NCBI RefSeq assembly: GCF_001649575.2
Contig: NC_051443.1
Span: forward strand, 21,405,427 to 21,469,426
Direction of reading: 5' to 3'
DNA from: Kryptolebias marmoratus
Lineage: Eukaryota; Chordata; Actinopteri; Cyprinodontiformes; Rivulidae
Length of the DNA: 64,000 nt
A program made the translations under genes and the position numbers. Of the stretch, positions 11,701 to 30,102 are shown one piece after another. The notes beneath the pieces are model-generated. The model saw nothing but the letters and a program-made list of their open reading frames with translations. It did no database searches and had not been told where the DNA came from. How positions within the stretch are numbered: the stretch's first letter is position 1; every line of letters starts with the position of its first letter.

Positions 11701-12962
11701 CTGCTTTTCTTTCATATAATGCATTTTTTTTCTTTTCTTCTTTTAACATGTTTCTTTAATCAGATAGCTTTTTAAAATCAGTGTCTCAAATGATAGTAAT
11801 GTTCCCACCTAATCCCAGGTTTTAATACCAATCTCAGATAATTTTCAAGATCAGATGAAACGAGAGCTCGCCTACAGGGAAGAAATGGTCCAGCAGTTAC
11901 AGATGGTAAGAATACTAATTTGAATTGTTAACACTGATGGAAGTTTTAAATGACAAATAGCACATTTCATTATAGATCAACAAATTTTAAAAACCTCATA
12001 GACTCTTTTTTTTAAAACTAGCTCTGATATTTCATCAAGTCAGAATACCATTAGGACTCATTATGAAGCACTTTTTTATGGAATGCTGCTGAAACTCGAA
12101 AATCTTTACAATCTAATGAAATCTGATGGTAACTAAGCCATTATTTAAACACAATTAGGACCTCTTAAGCCATGAGTTAAAATGAAAATAGAAGGCAAAT
12201 TGTTATTTCATTGGTTAGGATCCAAATAAACACTAGTTTTGTTGCTTATTTGTCCATCAAAAGACAGAGCCAATCATGCAGTTTGTCTTTCATGGGTGAG
12301 GAGTTCCTCTGCAGCCGTCTGAATGTTTCCGTCGACATCAATCACAGGAGCAGCTGGCACACAGGCTGACAGACGCTGTTTATCTTTGCTTTCTGACACA
12401 TGCTACAACTGTACTCGCTTGTGTGCACATGACAGCAAACTGTGCACATGCACCAATAACAACACGTGCACACAAACACACGCGCGCAAACTGCATTTGT
12501 GTCATTACAAAGGCAGACGACTAAAGAGGCTTTTAAAGTCATTTGAAGGCATGCATGTACTCACCAAAGTGCACATACACGCTGTAATTGATAAATGTGT
12601 CTAGAACCAGCAGATGGATCTGTCTGAGAGTAATGACACATTAATTTCACACAGACATTTAAATGAACTTCAGAAATGTTTAATTCATGTAACTGACAGT
12701 GCTGTGCAATTTCAAAACTTTCCACATCTCACCAACAATGAAAGTCCTTCTGAAACCCTAATGTCTTATCTTTATTCCGTTAAAGTGAAAAATGGAAAGT
12801 AGAAAGTAAAATGTGCTTGATAGATGCTATTTTCTTATAGTAGGCCATGCTTATTTTATAGACATTTTTCTAAGTGTTGTTGCTTTTTTTAAAAATCTAT
12901 TTCAGATTCCCTACGCAAACATCATCAGGAAGGAAAAGATCAGCTCTCATCTCAGCAAGTAG
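5775..12962 (+). CDS. skor2: SKI family transcriptional corepressor 2 (7 coding exons)
   Basis: Exons 5775-7763, 8349-8406, 9083-9160, 11308-11373, 11529-11627, 11838-11905 and 12906-12962 join in phase to an 804-residue protein. Residues about 55-150 are the Ski/Sno/Dac homology domain (QISNTLLKNYSYNEIHNRR, TPVQLEILRRAGAMPISSRR). Residues about 160-255 are the SAND-like, Cys/His-rich SMAD-binding domain (HECAWGCRGNFIPARYNSS). Then come a basic patch (SRKRA), a long Pro/Ser-rich middle with the family block YPVIPVPSKG, an acidic Glu-rich stretch near the end of the first exon, and a C-terminal coiled coil (EQIDFRRRLEQEF, QDQMKRELAYREEMVQQLQ). PNQVGQVILYG and CNMYFSP favour SKOR2 over SKOR1. 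Known role: nuclear corepressor in Purkinje and other neurons that acts on BMP/TGF-beta SMAD signalling and homeodomain partners. The fish protein is shorter than the roughly 1000-residue mammalian one, apparently because the Ala/Gly-rich expansions are missing. The start follows an acceptor at 5745. Confidence 0.95.
9540..10225. promoter_or_regulatory. Candidate intronic regulatory stretch in skor2
   Basis: Within the 2.1 kb intron between 9160 and 11308 lie dense, mostly repeat-free blocks. One is at about 9660-9910, with GGGCCCATATCTCCGCTGAC and a GACATAATTGCC site. The other is at about 10020-10220, with GACTATTCACGGTTAATTGA and GCGGTGGGAAGC. Their base composition is richer than the rest of the intron. 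Enhancer function is inference only. Confidence 0.25.
10284..10336. repeat. Purine-rich GAGAGG/GGAAA low-complexity tract
   Basis: Irregular GAGAGGAGAGG and GGAAAGGAGAGG units in the same skor2 intron. It is low complexity and non-coding. Confidence 0.85.
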
Positions 12963-15307
12963 CCAAAAAGGTAACTGGTTCTGACTTTACCTAATAAAGG
13001 TGGCGATAAAAATATAAGCACAGAATGACCTAATAAAATGTTCCAATGTAAACTCTGAACCATATCTTTAAAAAGGCAAAGACAAACTGTTTACCTATTT
13101 GTGTTGTTTTGACAGGCTGAATTAAAAGAATCTAAAGGAGGAAGCTGCTTGGACTTTTGCTGAAAACCACAAATTCTCTTTACAGAAGTGAGACAAAACC
13201 CACCAGAGAAATACCTTCAAGATCAACGCTCCAACAATAAGGAGTATGATGCTATTGTGCATCTTACATGTTCTAAAGGTTTTTTTAGGACAGCAATTAT
13301 TTGACTGCTTCTTGAGTACCACCTCTGTTTGGTGACAGTACATTTGCTATACTGCTATTGTACCAGCATTTTGGTAAAATGCTACCGACAATGTCATTTT
13401 TTTTTTTCATTCAGTCATTTTTTGTTTGTTTGTTTTACTGATTGAAATGAAACAACTGGTACAAACTGGTGACATTAGGAAAATCAGATAAATTATCGCT
13501 CCATTGTCAGATGTAAAGCTTTATTCAACGAGGACCAAAGCAAACATGGCTCTTATAAGACTTGGTAAAGCTCCCAAAGCTGGTAAGGAGCACCTGAAAG
13601 GAAGTTATACATACTGTCTGTCAAACAGGTGAGAAAAGTCATGAGCATACAAAGACTATCTGAGCTCTTACTGATGTCTGCCTAAATGTACATAATATCA
13701 GACTCATTTGGTATTGGTATTACCACACACCTAATCCCTAATAAAAAACAACTTTTATTTTATGCTCAACATCTGATCCCAAATGAATTTGGTGCAACCC
13801 TTTCCTGTTTACACAAATCATCATTACCACCAATTATCAGTATTATTTGTTACACAGTCAGACTGATAAATGCAGAAGAGGACAACCAAACTAAAAAAGT
13901 ACAAATCAACCCAGCATATGTCTTATTAAGGATCAGGGTTGTAAACCTAATGATATATGAAGAGCAGTATTATTATAACACGGTCAAACAAGAAAGCAGT
14001 GTACAGTTCCATAATTTATTTAATGCACAAAAATTTAAGTAGTATATTCACTGCAGATATTACTGCATTGTCAATGTATCACGTGTAATTACTCATATTT
14101 ATTGTTTTATTTATACATGACCTTACCCCAAATTATGTATGTCATATGATGGCTTTGTATTGGATCAGTATAGAGTGGGTGGAGTTTTGCTCAAAGGCAC
14201 ACAAACAGTGTTTTTAACCTTCAACAACTTTCAACATTCACCTGGTGTGGAAGTATATTACTGCCATCAGCTGATAGGTGGTGGACAAACAATTAAAGGC
14301 TCTCTCCAAAGTTCTAGGTTATTTCCAATAAAGCTTGCAGCCAACAGGACTGCAATTACCCATTGTTGTGTATCTATTTGTAAATAACCTCGTCAGACTG
14401 TATAAAATGTCACACTTTAAAAAAAGATGCTGAACCTTACAGTTTCTCTATCTATATGTGTTTGTTTGTTTATTTATTTGAATATCAAATCCCGACTCCC
14501 TAATTGTGAAAATGCTATTTATTATAATATTTTAAGAAAAAAAAAGTAAGTGACTTAGTGGTGATCATGATGAGGATGGTACATTTAAGTGTATGTCAAA
14601 AAAGAGTAAATAACATTTCACTCACTTGATTATAGAATGGGTGGATGAAGCTGCCATCTACTGATAGAATGTTACCATTATAAACTGTTACTGCAGATGT
14701 ATTTCAAAATGTTCTTGTAGTTTCTCTACTATTTATGTGTAAATTAAAATCCTATATAAAAAGAACGACAGTGTGGTTTATTTATTGGGGATGTTTCATG
14801 AAACAAATATTAAATGAAAGCTTTTAATATATAAAGGAAATCTGTATACATGCTTTATGGGTTACTAGGTGTTGCATCACTAATATGTCAACCAACAAAG
14901 CCACCTTTAGGCTCTGAAAACACATTTTACGCTGAAGAATATGGATTTGTCCAAAACCAACCAAACAAACAAACAAAACTAATGCTGGGAATAAAAATAA
15001 ATAAATTAATTAATTAATTAAAATCAAATAAAATGATAACAGTCTTGTGATGAAAGCTTTTTCAACCTAATTCTGCTATATTCTTGCGACTATATCAAAT
15101 TAAAATATGAATAGTTTGTAGTTTAACCTCATTTAGCTCATAAGAAGCACCTCAAAACTACAAATAAAGAACTACAATTTCGAGTCGACTTCACGACACC
15201 CGCTGCTGGTTTACGGCCCCCGTGCTTCTGGGAGTGGTCGACAAAGGAGGAGGAGGAGGAGAAGGGGGAGGAGGAGGAGGAAGAGGAGGGAGTTATTAGA
15301 TGCCAGC
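12963..15307 (+). other. skor2 3' UTR and skor2-ier3ip1 intergenic DNA
   Basis: After the skor2 stop (12960-12962) a donor (AAAAAG|GTAACT, near 12970) and an acceptor (GACAG near 13118) could mark a small intron in the 3' UTR. A polyadenylation signal AATAAA lies at 14328-14333; the true end is unknown. The rest is AT-rich, with an ATTA tetranucleotide run near 15001-15020. No gene is seen. Confidence 0.5.
15244..15291. repeat. (GGA)n polypurine tract in the ier3ip1 leader
   Basis: GGAGGAGGAGGAGGAG and related units end about 17 bases before the ier3ip1 start codon. The tract would therefore lie in the promoter or 5' UTR. Confidence 0.9.
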
Positions 15308-16972
15308 ATGGCGTTTACTCTGTATGCTCTTATCCAGACCGCTATTCTGTGTACTAATGCTATCGCTGTGCTGCATGAAGAGCGGTTTCTCAGCAAGAGT
15401 AAGTGTTCAGCCACTCGTAGCTTGTTTATTTGTCGTAAAGTGACGCGGTTTTGCATGCGACCAGGAGCTGGACAGGAGTGAAGCTTTCTGCGTGTCTAAC
15501 AGGCTCATTCTGTGGGTAAACCGAATGTCCTGTCATATCCAGATTTAGAAACAGTTTACACACTAATACACATGTATGCTGTCATATTTGATTTTCTCAC
15601 ATCACCTACTGAAACCGGAGTCGTCATCCTTTCCTTTATGTGGTATGGCAAGCCCATTTATCATATAATAATTGGACAGGAACTTCAAATCATTTAACCA
15701 TTAATGATTTTTTTTTTCCCCCATGAAAATTAACACTTCAGCTCTGAAGAAGGCTGTTTATTTTATTTGTCGTCAACATTTCAGGTATCTGAAACATAAT
15801 TTCACAGAATGAATAACATTACAGAGATCCACAGATATATTCCTCCTGTTTAGGATGAACATCTGAAAAAACAATTCTTACAACAGGAAACATTCATTTT
15901 AGATCCATTGTTACAAGTCGTAAGTTTCATTTAAAATACTCAGAAAGAAAAAATCAAACATCTCAAAAGTAGTTTGATTAGTTAAAGAGCAACTTCAGCC
16001 ACCAGTAGATGAAATGGTGACTAGCAGCTTCTAAAAACTTATTTTTGGATATTTATTAAAAACTCTGTGGAATTTAATTTATCAATTAAACAAGTGAGAT
16101 GAAAATTATGATTACTAACAACTACAGTGTCAATATCTGAATTTTTTTTTTCTTTTAGATTTCTACAATATTCATTTTAGATAGGAATAATATACGTCTA
16201 CCTTCCATCCATCCATCCATTTTCTTTACCTGCTTTTTCTGCTCCAGGTCCCAGGGTAATCAAACCCCCAATACACACAATTAAGAAGGAATATGTCATT
16301 TATCCGGGAATAAATAGGACTGAGATATCTGAAATGCTAAATGTGAAAAGGAAGAAAGCCTTTAATTTATCTGACAGTTGTTTTTTTTCTTTGATTTAGG
16401 AAAAACTAAATTATGGATGCCTGCAGTCAATAAATAAATGTGAAAACAGCCACATAATTGTTTTATGGACTTTTAGACATTTTAATTATTTCCCAATACA
16501 ACCTCAGTTGTGGAAACCTTTAAATATAAGCCATATTAGCAGGAATGTTACTTTAGATATCTAGTAAATTTGTCATTTTGTTTCAGAGAAATGCCATTGT
16601 CGATGAGTAAAATGTAATCAGAAAATTTATATGTTCCAACAACCTGCCATAGAACCTGTTCAATTGTCTGTTTCCAGTCGGCTGTGGTGTAAGCCAAGGA
16701 GTCGGAGGTTTTGGAGATGATCCAGGAGTCAAAGCTCAGATCCTCAATCTCATCCGCTCGGTTCGGACTGTCATGAGAGGTAGAAGGAATATTTTCTTGT
16801 TCAGATAAAGATAGATTCCATCTAAATGATTATTCTTGCTTTATTTTCTTGGGAAAAAAAGCATCTGAAGTCAGTGATGTAAGCTGTTTTTTTTTTTCTC
16901 CTTTGTGTTTTTACAGTGCCTTTAATCTTAGTGAACTCTGCATGCATCATCCTGTTGTTGCTGTTTGGTTGA
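15308..16972 (+). CDS. ier3ip1: Immediate early response 3-interacting protein 1 (3 exons)
   Basis: Exons 15308-15398, 16678-16779 and 16917-16972 give 82 residues, the same length as the human protein. The first hydrophobic helix (about residues 2-22, MAFTLYALIQTAILCTNAIA) is followed by VLHEERFLSK, a Gly-rich loop (VGGFGDDPGVKAQ), LIRSVRTVMRVP and a second C-terminal helix (residues about 65-82, ending ILLLLFG). Known role: small ER/Golgi membrane protein related to yeast Yos1, involved in ER-to-Golgi transport and secretory homeostasis; human loss causes microcephaly with epilepsy and neonatal diabetes. The ATG is the first in frame. ATTAAA (about 17767) and AATAAA (18036-18041) are candidate polyadenylation signals. 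Confidence 0.97.
16203..16262. repeat. CCAT-repeat tail of an interspersed repeat (fragment)
   Basis: CCATCCATCCATCCATTTTC followed by CTTTACCTGCTTTTTCTGCTC resembles the TCCATCCATCCATTTTCTACCGCTT end common to repeats in fish genomes. It is a short, diverged fragment inside ier3ip1 intron 1. Confidence 0.4.
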
Positions 16973-19195
16973 CCGCCGGCCATGGGTGCTTCGAGCCAGA
17001 GGATTAAACACCTGCCAAAGAACCACGGAAACTCACAAAACCTACGCCTTCACGCACTAAACAGTTTGTCACTTAGAGACTTCTATTTTTGCAAGTCAGT
17101 ATGGGAGGAATGATTTTTCATCAGGACTAGCAGAAAACAGAGGGGAAAAAAATCCATTTGCAGATGTTCACATGCAAACAGAAGAAGAACTGTGCTGTCA
17201 TCCAGTCTAAATATGTCTTCTCTTGCTCATGAGCACAGAAAACACCTAACATATTTAATTTTTCTAAAGTCTTAACACATGGTAATGATTCCGTCTTTGT
17301 GCTGCACAGATTGTGTATTATAATCTCCAGGACAAGTTGACAGGAACTTGTTTGGATGATGAAAGGATATGTGCCAAATGTTTTGTGAAAGATTTAATTT
17401 GGAAAAGGTGCTTAAAAGTCCATGTTTGGACTTTTCATCATATGGATTGTATTAGAATCTGATGACTTTGGCAACATGTTTATACATACAAAGGCTGAAA
17501 ATTACAAGATTGTTAATTGGACTTTTCCACTTTGTCACATTTTTTTTTTCTATTTTTTTTATTCTGCTATTGTAACAGTTAAGAATGCGCCAAACCCTGT
17601 CAGGGCTGTTGTCTCTGCTCACTGTTGTGTAAAATATTTTGATGTTTCTAAAAAAAAAAAGGGTAAATCTCAAACTGTATTCCCAAATACAACTCAAACC
17701 ATTGTACTGTTTACAAGTTGATACCCTCTCAGTGCTTCAGCCACTGAGATGTTCTGTTGTTTTGAATTAAATGCAGCATTCAGTTTCATGAAAGTGTGTC
17801 TTAGGTTTGTTAGATTTGAGAACTTTACGACATCCCTAAACATTACCGTCATTCAATCATGATTGAACAAACCTCTCACCATTCACTGAATGCGTATCAC
17901 TTTCATGGGTTTCATGTTGGTCCATTTCTCTTGCTCCACTTTAATAATAATAATTCCAATATGTTGTGAATTATCACCATCCTCTCTCCTGTTGCTCTGC
18001 AGCCGTGTTTATTCATATCAGTTTTGACCCTAAAAAATAAAGGATTTGAGGAGAAAGGCTCTACTGGAATTAAAAGCATATGTTTAACAGGGAGATTTGG
18101 ACACTAAAGCCACTTTGATGTGTGATTAGTCCGGTTTTAGGCTTGGGGGCTCGGCTCAGAAAAAGCTGAAAGCGATCACGTCCTACTAAACAGGAGAGTG
18201 TTTGTTCACATTCACAGATCTCTGAGTTTGTAATAAATGATCAGAGTTCAGTTTCAATTCATTAAAAAAAAGTAGACAGAGTCCTAGTTCACAAAAGTAA
18301 ATAAACAAACACACAAACTTGCACACTATTCTGGAGTATAGTAGTGTAATTTACAAGTCAAATGGAATCTACACTAAAGATAACTAAGGACAGATAGATA
18401 AGAAAGAACACTATGCACATTTTGAAAAAAATAGAGAAAAACATCTCAAAAAGAGTTTGGAGACCAAGTTTTCTGTAGAAGGAATTTTAATCTAAACTAG
18501 AAAAACTATTTTCTGCAATAATCCAGTGTGAATGCTAAATGACTTAGTTAAAATTTGTTGAAAAAAAAAGAATTACAATTTTAAAAAGTAACGATTACAA
18601 TGCACAACATTAAAATCTGAAGTTGTATTGAAATGAAAAAGTCAATGTTTTTCCAACCTAAAACCATAATAATAAGGTTGGAAAAAATAAAACAGCACAA
18701 GGAGAAGCTGGATTATTCAAACTGGAAAGAACCACATAATACAATATCAAAAATGTTTCCATTTACAACTAAATTTAAACAATCACATTTGATCCTAAAC
18801 ATTATGTTTTTTATTATCTGAGCAGTGTTTTTACACCAAGTGAATGGTGAAAAACAACTGTTAGTCTGTATGTGAAGGTAACACGGAAAGGGGATTTGAT
18901 CCATGTTGTCTGGCTTCATGCAGAGAGAAGATTTATTTATCCTTGTGATAATACATCCCTTCATGATAAATCCAAAAGACCTTCTAATGCGATACATCTG
19001 TTGGTTGTTAGTGTGATGGAACACATATGTTTTTTTTATTATTCCAGTGAGTGATTAAGTTGTTAATGGTAACCCTCTTAAATGATTATGGTTATGTATC
19101 TGAAAAAAAGAAAAAAAAAAGAAAACTGAACATTGAAATGATATTAAAACCTATAAATAAATACGCTTTTACATCCCTGACATGCTAAGAGGAGC
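16973..19195. other. ier3ip1 3' UTR and intergenic DNA
   Basis: AT-rich, with poly-A and poly-T runs and the candidate ier3ip1 polyadenylation signals. No coding frame of interest, RNA gene or recognisable element is seen. Confidence 0.5.
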
Positions 19196-19312
19196 TGTTT
19201 CGTTTGAGCTGCAGGGGGCAGCACCGATCACGTGATTAAACAACTCGCTTTAAACCAACGAAGAAGAAACGTCACCAGGAAGAAAGAGGGCGAGCAGCTG
19301 CTGCTTAAGGTT
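19196..19312 (+). promoter_or_regulatory. hdhd2: Probable hdhd2 promoter and leader start
   Basis: A compact GC-richer block holds GAGCTGCAGGGGGCAGCACC (19206-19225), close to the CTCF core, and directly after it the palindrome ATCACGTGAT (19227-19236), an E-box. Downstream lies a short purine-rich leader (ACGTCACCAGGAAGAAAGAG) ending near CTTAAG|GTTAGC, a weak possible donor. hdhd2 starts 1.8 kb downstream just after an acceptor, so a non-coding first exon here is plausible but not proven. Confidence 0.4.
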
Positions 19313-21086
19313 AGCTGTCTGTGTACCTTTACAGTGTTTCTGCAGTTATTTTGAAGTTTCTGAATTAAAATATACTCGCCAATAAGAGTTTTCAGCTCGG
19401 AACATGTACTGCTGACAGCAAACCGAGCTGCTGTGTAAACAGGAGGATATTTAGACAGTGAGTTAAATCTGCTGCAAGGGGGTTTCTGCACAAAAAACCA
19501 TCAAGTATGATAATTTAATTACAGTTTATTTACTGATTTTAAAGCTGTCATTGTTGAGTTTCACACACGTCCTTTAAAACAAATAAGACCCAGCAGTTAA
19601 GCAAATTTACCTCTATTTATTAAAAAACACAACAACTTTACTGAAGTGGTAATTTAGAAACAGAAACAGCAATCCAGTGAAAATAAACGGTGTACACTGT
19701 TTATCTTATTTTATTATTTTTTTGCATCTCTTTTTTTTTGTTGTTTTAACCCTGTGATTGAAGTACATGAATTCAAGTCTCCAGCCACCCCTTGTTTATT
19801 TAGATTTTCATCAAAGTAATCAAACTTGTGTACTTTTTTTTAAGTGGACTTCAGCAGTAGTTCTCTAAACTTTCTTTAACAAAATAGTTTACAGTCCAGA
19901 CCCTGAACATTTTTATTCTGATATTTGTGTATTTTTGAATTTCTTTAGCTGCTTATATGAATAATATCAAACACTACAGGTAAATGGAGGGAACTCTTAT
20001 TTTATATTAACATTACAGTTTTCAAAGATAAATTGAAATTTGGCAAATACTATCATAGTGTGACTAGTATTTAAGAATTCCTTAAAACTGAATAAGTGGA
20101 CAAAAACAAACAAACAAAAAAAAGGTGTCAGCCCTAATGAAAGAGCTCTATGTGATATATGTAATTTATTTATTGGCATACTTATTGGAAATCACTTGTA
20201 TTACTTTGGGCATTTGAAATGTTTCAGATAAAGATAGTTCATATTAAATTGGACAGAACATGTTCGCTACAAGATTCATCTTTTATCTACTGTACAATAA
20301 TAAAGAACAAAAGGGCCTGGAAATAATTAACAAAAATATCTGAAGTACAGTAAAATTACCTAAACATTCAATATTGCAAAGAAAATATGACACAAACATC
20401 AATTAGAAAAAAAAGCTATTTCTTTTCATTTTATACCTTCAAGGGACACATACACACTCACATGCATGTTATGCTTATTCTCAGCTCAGCTTTTTTCCTG
20501 GCAGTTCAGTTTTCTCTCACCAGTTGATATAAATCCAAATAAAAGCTTCTGTACTTTATCTACTGACTGTGCGTGCGTGTCGTTTTAGGTGGGTATTAAG
20601 AGCATTAATTGTACCCACCAATACCTACATGACAGAAATCCCAGTGCATGTCTAAATAATAGGGGATCACCATCTGAAATCAGCAACCAATAAAATCAGA
20701 TCCACAAATCTGTATTCTAGGCAGGAGTCCACACATGAAACTATTCATTAATCCTCTCAGCTTGTCCCTGTGTAGGTTTGATCAACACAATAATCTGATA
20801 AATTCTCCCATTACTGATGTGACTTATGATTATGAATGTAGGATCTGTAAAAAGATAAATTATTTTGGAAGAGTTAGCCTTTTGAAACAGAATAAAGCTC
20901 TGTTTAAAGCAGACCTTAGCTGTGTAGAAAATCCACAATCCAAGCTGCTCTTATTTGTTATCTAAACTGAGTAATCAGTCAGTTAATAAAAAAAAGCAAG
21001 TAAAACTAATCTATTTGATGGTCCTACTTTCAGCTTTAGAATATTATGTTTTCTGATGTTCTATAAACCAAACCATTGTTTTGCAG
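19313..21086 (+). other. Probable hdhd2 leader intron, no gene seen
   Basis: AT-rich DNA between the probable promoter and the acceptor TTTTGCAG (ends 21086) before the hdhd2 start. A second acceptor, CTTAGCAG, ends at 21132. Splicing to the first acceptor would leave an upstream ATG (21090) out of frame with the main start. The second would remove it. Confidence 0.4.
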
Positions 21087-21141
21087 AAAATGAAACAGCC
21101 TTTTGTCTCAGATGTCGTGTTGTCCTTAGCAGGCCTCGAGC

Positions 21142-23280
21142 ATGGCGGGCAGACGGGCTCTGAAGGCTGTGCTCATTGACCTGAGTGGAACTTTACACAT
21201 AGAAGATACAGCAGTGCCCGGGGCGCAGGACGCCCTCAACAGGTGACAAACAGCCTGCAAATAAATGACAAGTAGAAATAGAAACCGGTAGTCTGAATGT
21301 GAGTGCATGAATAAAAACTAAATAAAAGATATATGATTTATGCCTCTGGTCTTTGGAAAATGTCTGTGTGGATTTATCATTGTAAAAAAATGCCCACAAC
21401 TGCATTGCATACTGCCTTGTAGCATGTTTTACATCCTTATTTCGTGTAGATATAATTAGAAAATGTGCTTTAACTAAAGACTGTTTGTGGGTTGTGATGT
21501 CATCAGGCTGCGGCAAGCCTCTGTAGCTGTGAAGTTTGTGACCAACACAACCAAGGAAAGTAAGAGGATCCTACTGGAACGACTGCAGCGTCTCAACTTC
21601 GACCTCCAGGTGACACATCCGAGACTGGCTTGTTTATTTTTTGTTTGTTTCTTAGGTGGAAATGTTTACTTTAATATCAGAGAGTTTAAAGTAAAAAAGT
21701 TGGTAAAAACTTTTTTTTTTTTTGAATTTCCCATTAGTAAATGAAAGCTCAAAAGTGTTACCTGGATTATTATTGAAACTATGAATGTACAGGAAAAAGA
21801 CATCTTCACATCTCTGAGTGCAGCGAGGAGTCTGATAGAGCAGAAGCAACACCGACCACTGCTGCTGGTGGAGGACAGCGCACTGGAGGACTTCACTGGT
21901 ACTTAAAGTGTGTGTGGGACAGAAAAATAAAAATGTCCATTTTTGTAGTTTCTTTTGTAACCTATTTCAGCTCTACATTGGAAATCTTTGGCTGTTTGTG
22001 CTAATTTGACATGATTCATGTCCTTCTAACTGCAGGTATTGAGACATCAGAGCCGAACGCTGTGGTTATTGGACTTGCTCCTGATCACTTCAACTATCAA
22101 ACTCTTAACAAGGCTTTCAGGTGGAAAACTTGTCATAATTTATTCTCTTGATAATAATAATAATAATAATAAAACAAAAAACAATTTGTTGTTTGTTATA
22201 ATGTTTTATTTAAATTAGCTAATGCTATGTTTAACCTTGGAGGAATATTGATATAATCAAGTATAAAAGTACTATTTCTGAAACTACCATCGGTGCTATC
22301 ATTTTATTTTACCTTGCTTTTTTCCCTAGAATGATTCTGGATGGAGCGCCCCTTATTGCCATTCACAAGGCTCGATATTACAAACGTAAGGATGGTTTGG
22401 CCCTTGGCCCCGGGCCCTTCGTGACAGGACTAGAGTACGCCACAGACCACAAAGCTACTGTAGTGGGAAAGCCTGAAAAGACATTCTTTACTCAGGTAAA
22501 TTTTATTTATTTATTTTTGTTTGCACTTGTTAAATAGATTTTATAACTAAAAGTTCTAACCTTCTATTTTGTTTTCTTTAAACAGGCCCTGACTGATTTA
22601 GGATGCAGCCCCAGTGAGGCTGTCATGATTGGAGATGTGAGTGCATTCACAGGTTGTTTTTCCTTCAGATTACTCATCAGTCTGTTGGTGGCAATCAGAT
22701 ATGCTCCAATTTACCCACATTTCTTAATAGTAAACCAAAATATTTTGGTCTTTTTTGAACTTTTCACAACTTTTACAAATTATTATCACCTAACAGCAAA
22801 AAGGTAATTAATGTGTTTTTGCCCGTGTGTGTGTGTTCTTGTCTGTAGTGATTAGCAAAAGTTAGAAGTTAGTAATTTTCACATTCACACAGTACATTAA
22901 TAACCATTTTTAGAAGCTTTTAATGATGAGCATAGTAATGATGCTGCATGTAAGGTTGGTGGTTTACTCTCTGCAGGATGCCAGAGATGATGTAGGCGGG
23001 GCTCAGACAGCAGGATTGTTGGGTATTCTGGTCCGAACAGGTACCTTCATGCAAACTTAAATAATGACGTTTTCAGCTGCATTTTTTCTGAAGAATGGGA
23101 CAAAGATGAGTGAAAATGTCTTATGTTGTATTTCTGTTTCTGTGAATTATATTTCATCTTCTTTGTCTTACTTGAGGTAAATACAGAGAGGGAGATGAGA
23201 ATAAAATCGAGCCACCTCCTCACCTGACATGCAACAGTTTTCCAGATGCCGTGGAACACATCCTGCAGAATCTTCTATGA
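21142..23280 (+). CDS. hdhd2: Haloacid dehalogenase-like hydrolase domain-containing 2 (8 exons)
   Basis: Exons 21142-21242, 21507-21609, 21793-21898, 22036-22120, 22330-22495, 22586-22636, 22977-23040 and 23177-23280 join in phase to 259 residues, the human length. HAD motifs: motif I at residues 10-18 (VLIDLSGTL, nucleophile Asp13), motif II around Thr46 (FVTNTTKES), motif III Lys179 (VVGKPEKTF), motif IV GDDARDD (203-209). The cap is of the C2 type seen in NagD/phosphoglycolate-phosphatase relatives. Motif I reads DLSG instead of DxDG, so the usual second Asp (general acid/base) is Ser, as I recall for human HDHD2. Phosphatase activity may therefore be weak or specialised, and the substrate is not known. 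AATAAA at 23514-23519 is the likely polyadenylation signal. Confidence 0.96.
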
Positions 23281-24235
23281 GCTACAAATGACACACTGAT
23301 ACACTCCCACTTTATTCAGACATTCACATGCAAGAGCAAACACAAAGCTACAGTTTACTGTATTATTACTGTGTTAAAAAAATGCACTTTAAGGAAAATT
23401 AATCATGCTGTTGTAGTCTGACTGATGATCCTAAATTTGCAAACAATTTCTGAAGAGAAAATTTCAAACATGTTTTCGTGGAATAACAAACTATCCCCAG
23501 TTACTATAACTTGAATAAAAATGTTTAAAAGGTTTAAATATAGTTTCAGTCAGGTTCCTATTTATTTATTTTTCTCAGGCATCAAACCAAAGGTTTATAA
23601 CAAGGGTGTCAATATCTCTAGCCAAAAGACAATCTTGTTTTTGTTTTTTTGTTTTTTTATTTAAAAAAAGTATAATATGTGAAATTATTCTTCACAGAAA
23701 CTTTGAAAATACAATAAAATACAGAAAAAAAGTTTACATTCAGGCAGGCTCTGTTGCTCTGATCAAGTCAGATACCATTTTCTTCTGTCTCCATCAGTTA
23801 ACATGTTTTTTTAGTTGCCAGTTCGTCACAAAGAGTTCGATCAGTCTCGTTTGGATGTTCTTTGATGCTTTGTTCACATCAAAATAAAAAGTTACTGAAA
23901 AATTCTAACTTAACATTTCTTCAGCTTCAAAGTTGGCTGATTACCACAACTAGTAAGTATGCTCAGTGTTTTTAAGCAAAATCAGAAGTGACAGAGACCC
24001 GATCTGTCACAGATTGGTGGGCTGGTTCTAACACATTTCAAGTATTATCTCACGGAACAGATTATTATAACCCGGGCCTTATCTGGCCTGCAGGCCTTCA
24101 GTTTGACACTACAAAAAAAGAGCTTAAAATAATATTTTTTCCTCAGATTATTGCTGATTAAACATAACTAGAGTGGGTACATTTTGGGCAGTAAAAGTCT
24201 TCTCTTTTCACCAGAAGTCTAATTAAGAATTAGCA
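23281..24235. other. Convergent 3' ends of hdhd2 and katnal2
   Basis: The 955 bp between the two stop codons should hold both 3' UTRs. hdhd2 has AATAAA at 23514-23519. On the minus strand, TTTATT strings near 23561-23570 and 23654 are candidate katnal2 polyadenylation signals, so the transcripts may nearly meet or overlap. No other gene is seen. Confidence 0.5.
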
Positions 24236-30102
<5,867 letters not shown>

